From assembly GCA_963706535.1 (NCBI GenBank), contig CAVPMU010000002.1, positions 186,001 through 250,000 on the forward strand: DNA of 64,000 bases, in the 5' to 3' direction. A program made the translations under genes and the position numbers. Of this stretch, positions 63,193-64,000 are shown one piece after another; the stretch's first letter is position 1; every line of letters begins with the position of its first letter. Below the pieces are notes generated by a model. That model searched no databases. It had not been told where the DNA came from and saw only the letters and a list, made by a program, of their open reading frames with translations. The DNA comes from RPQJ01 sp963706535. Its GTDB lineage: Bacteria; Pseudomonadota; Gammaproteobacteria; Steroidobacterales; Steroidobacteraceae.

Positions 63193-64000
63193 CCTTGGAC
63201 CACGCCGGAAGCCCGGGCCTGGAGATTCTCGGCATTCCCCTCGAGTTCGTGCTCTTCGCCCTGACGCTCCTCGGCGTGGCGCTCTTCCACCACCGCACGC
63301 TCGAGGTCGCGGCCAGCGGGCTCGCGGTCATCGTGCTCTACAAGCTCGCCTTCACGGGCTTCCACGGCGTGACCGGGCTCGCCGGGCTCGGGGCACACCT
63401 GCTCGAGGAATGGGTGGTGCTCGCCAACCTGTTCGGCCTGCTGATGGGCTTCGCGCTGCTGTCGCGCCACTTCGAGGAAAGCCGGGTCCCGGACCGCCTG
63501 CCCGACCTGCTGCCCGACGACTGGCGCGGCGGCTTCGTGCTGCTGGTGCTGGTGTTCGTGCTGTCGAGCTTCCTCGACAACATCGCGGCCGCGCTCATCG
63601 GCGGCACGGTCGCCGCCACCGTCTACCGCCACAAGGTCCACATCGGCTACATCGCGGCGCTGGTGGCTGCGTCCAATGCCGGAGGCTCCGGCAGCGTCGT
63701 CGGCGACACCACGACCACCATGATGTGGATCGACGGCGTGAGTCCGCTGGACGTGGTGCATGCGTACGTCGCCGCCGGCGTGGCCCTGCTGGTATTCGGC
63801 ATTCCCGCGTCGCTGCAGCAGCAGCGCTACTCGCCGATTGTGAAAGACGCGCCGCAGGAGGCGAGCATCGACTGGCTGCGGGTCGGCGTGGTCGCGTTCA
63901 TCCTCGCGGCGGCGATCGCGGTCAACGTCACGACCAACGTCAGGTTCCCCGGGTTCGCCGACCGCTTCCCGTTCCTCGGTGCGACGGTGTGGGTCGCGCT
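63189..64000 (+). CDS. Citrate-transporter/NhaD-type ion transporter (N-terminal part; cut by window edge)
   Basis: The frame opens at GTG 63189, overlapping the ComB stop, and stays open to the window end (270 residues). It has long hydrophobic helices and the ion-transporter superfamily motifs FLDNIAAALIGGTVAATVY and ASNAGGSGSVVGDTTTTMMW. The latter resembles the GDxTTxxLW-type motif of NhaD Na+/H+ antiporters and CitMHS-like carriers. Inner membrane. The transported ion cannot be fixed from this part. Confidence 0.88.
   Translation, partial: MTLDHAGSPGLEILGIPLEFVLFALTLLGVALFHHRTLEVAASGLAVIVLYKLAFTGFHGVTGLAGLGAHLLEEWVVLANLFGLLMGFALLSRHFEESRVPDRLPDLLPDDWRGGFVLLVLVFVLSSFLDNIAAALIGGTVAATVYRHKVHIGYIAALVAASNAGGSGSVVGDTTTTMMWIDGVSPLDVVHAYVAAGVALLVFGIPASLQQQRYSPIVKDAPQEASIDWLRVGVVAFILAAAIAVNVTTNVRFPGFADRFPFLGATVWVA

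Overview
The window is very GC-rich, densely coded chromosomal DNA of a gammaproteobacterium. Placement rests on gene content and order: uvrA next to ssb, miaB-ybeZ-ybeY-corC-lnt, leuS-lptE with holA-nadD-rsfS-rlmH nearby, maf-rng-yhdP-nitrilase-tldD, zapA-6S RNA-5-FCL, and ygfB-pepP-ubiH-ubiI. The block coq7, a Crp/Vfr/Clp regulator, and rplM-rpsI, together with heptanucleotide repeats at convergent gene ends, points towards the Xanthomonadales/Steroidobacterales/Nevskiales side of the class. I cannot name a genus.

Layout. 1-3476: uvrA (cut by the left edge), a YajR-like MFS transporter with no normal start codon, and ssb. 3494-10670: a tightly overlapping run for tRNA modification, rRNA/ribosome quality control and lipoprotein acylation (miaB, ybeZ, ybeY, corC, lnt), then an MBL-fold hydrolase and an ATP-grasp enzyme. 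10729-18101: leuS, lptE, a convergent proline iminopeptidase, holA, nadD, rsfS, rlmH and an OsmC protein. 18108-26703: maf, rng, yhdP, nitrilase, tldD and a small membrane protein. 26709-33895: an ATPase-FHA fusion, purK, purE, yjgA, pmbA, yihY and a frameshifted purC. 34004-38165: djlA-like, rpe, crp-like, coq7, rplM, rpsI and tRNA-Gln. 38419-42975: glcF, glcE, a frameshifted glcD, rpiA and a 24-residue lysine-rich gene. 43146-50442: EVE protein, 5-FCL, 6S RNA, zapA, a ZapB-like coiled coil, ygfB, pepP, two ubiquinone hydroxylases and an unknown protein. 50515-52899: DUF2189 protein, phhB and ispG. 52900-62424: tandem glycine riboswitch, gcvT-H-PA-PB, a PfkB kinase, a large double-HtrA protease and Sua5. 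62500-64000: a ComB-like phosphatase and the start of an ion transporter.

Most genes are housekeeping. Themes that recur across the window are purine synthesis (purE, purK, purC, with folate supply from 5-FCL and the glycine cleavage system), ubiquinone synthesis (coq7, ubiH, ubiI), ribosome maturation (ybeY, rsfS, rlmH, rng, yjgA), and peptide maturation (tldD and pmbA, which act together although unlinked here). Genes are packed with 1-14 base overlaps and many GTG or TTG starts that reuse the previous stop codon.

Points worth a second look: two frameshifts (purC, glcD) that both fall in the same ten bases; two long palindromic arrays of GGGGATA heptamers around terminators, which also write the C-termini of the neighbouring proteins; the ATPase-FHA fusion; the double-HtrA protease; the 24-residue lysine-rich gene with its own strong promoter; and an imperfect inverted copy of the tRNA-Gln 3' end followed by stacked hairpins. 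I see no CRISPR array, no transposase, no prophage and no clear defence system.
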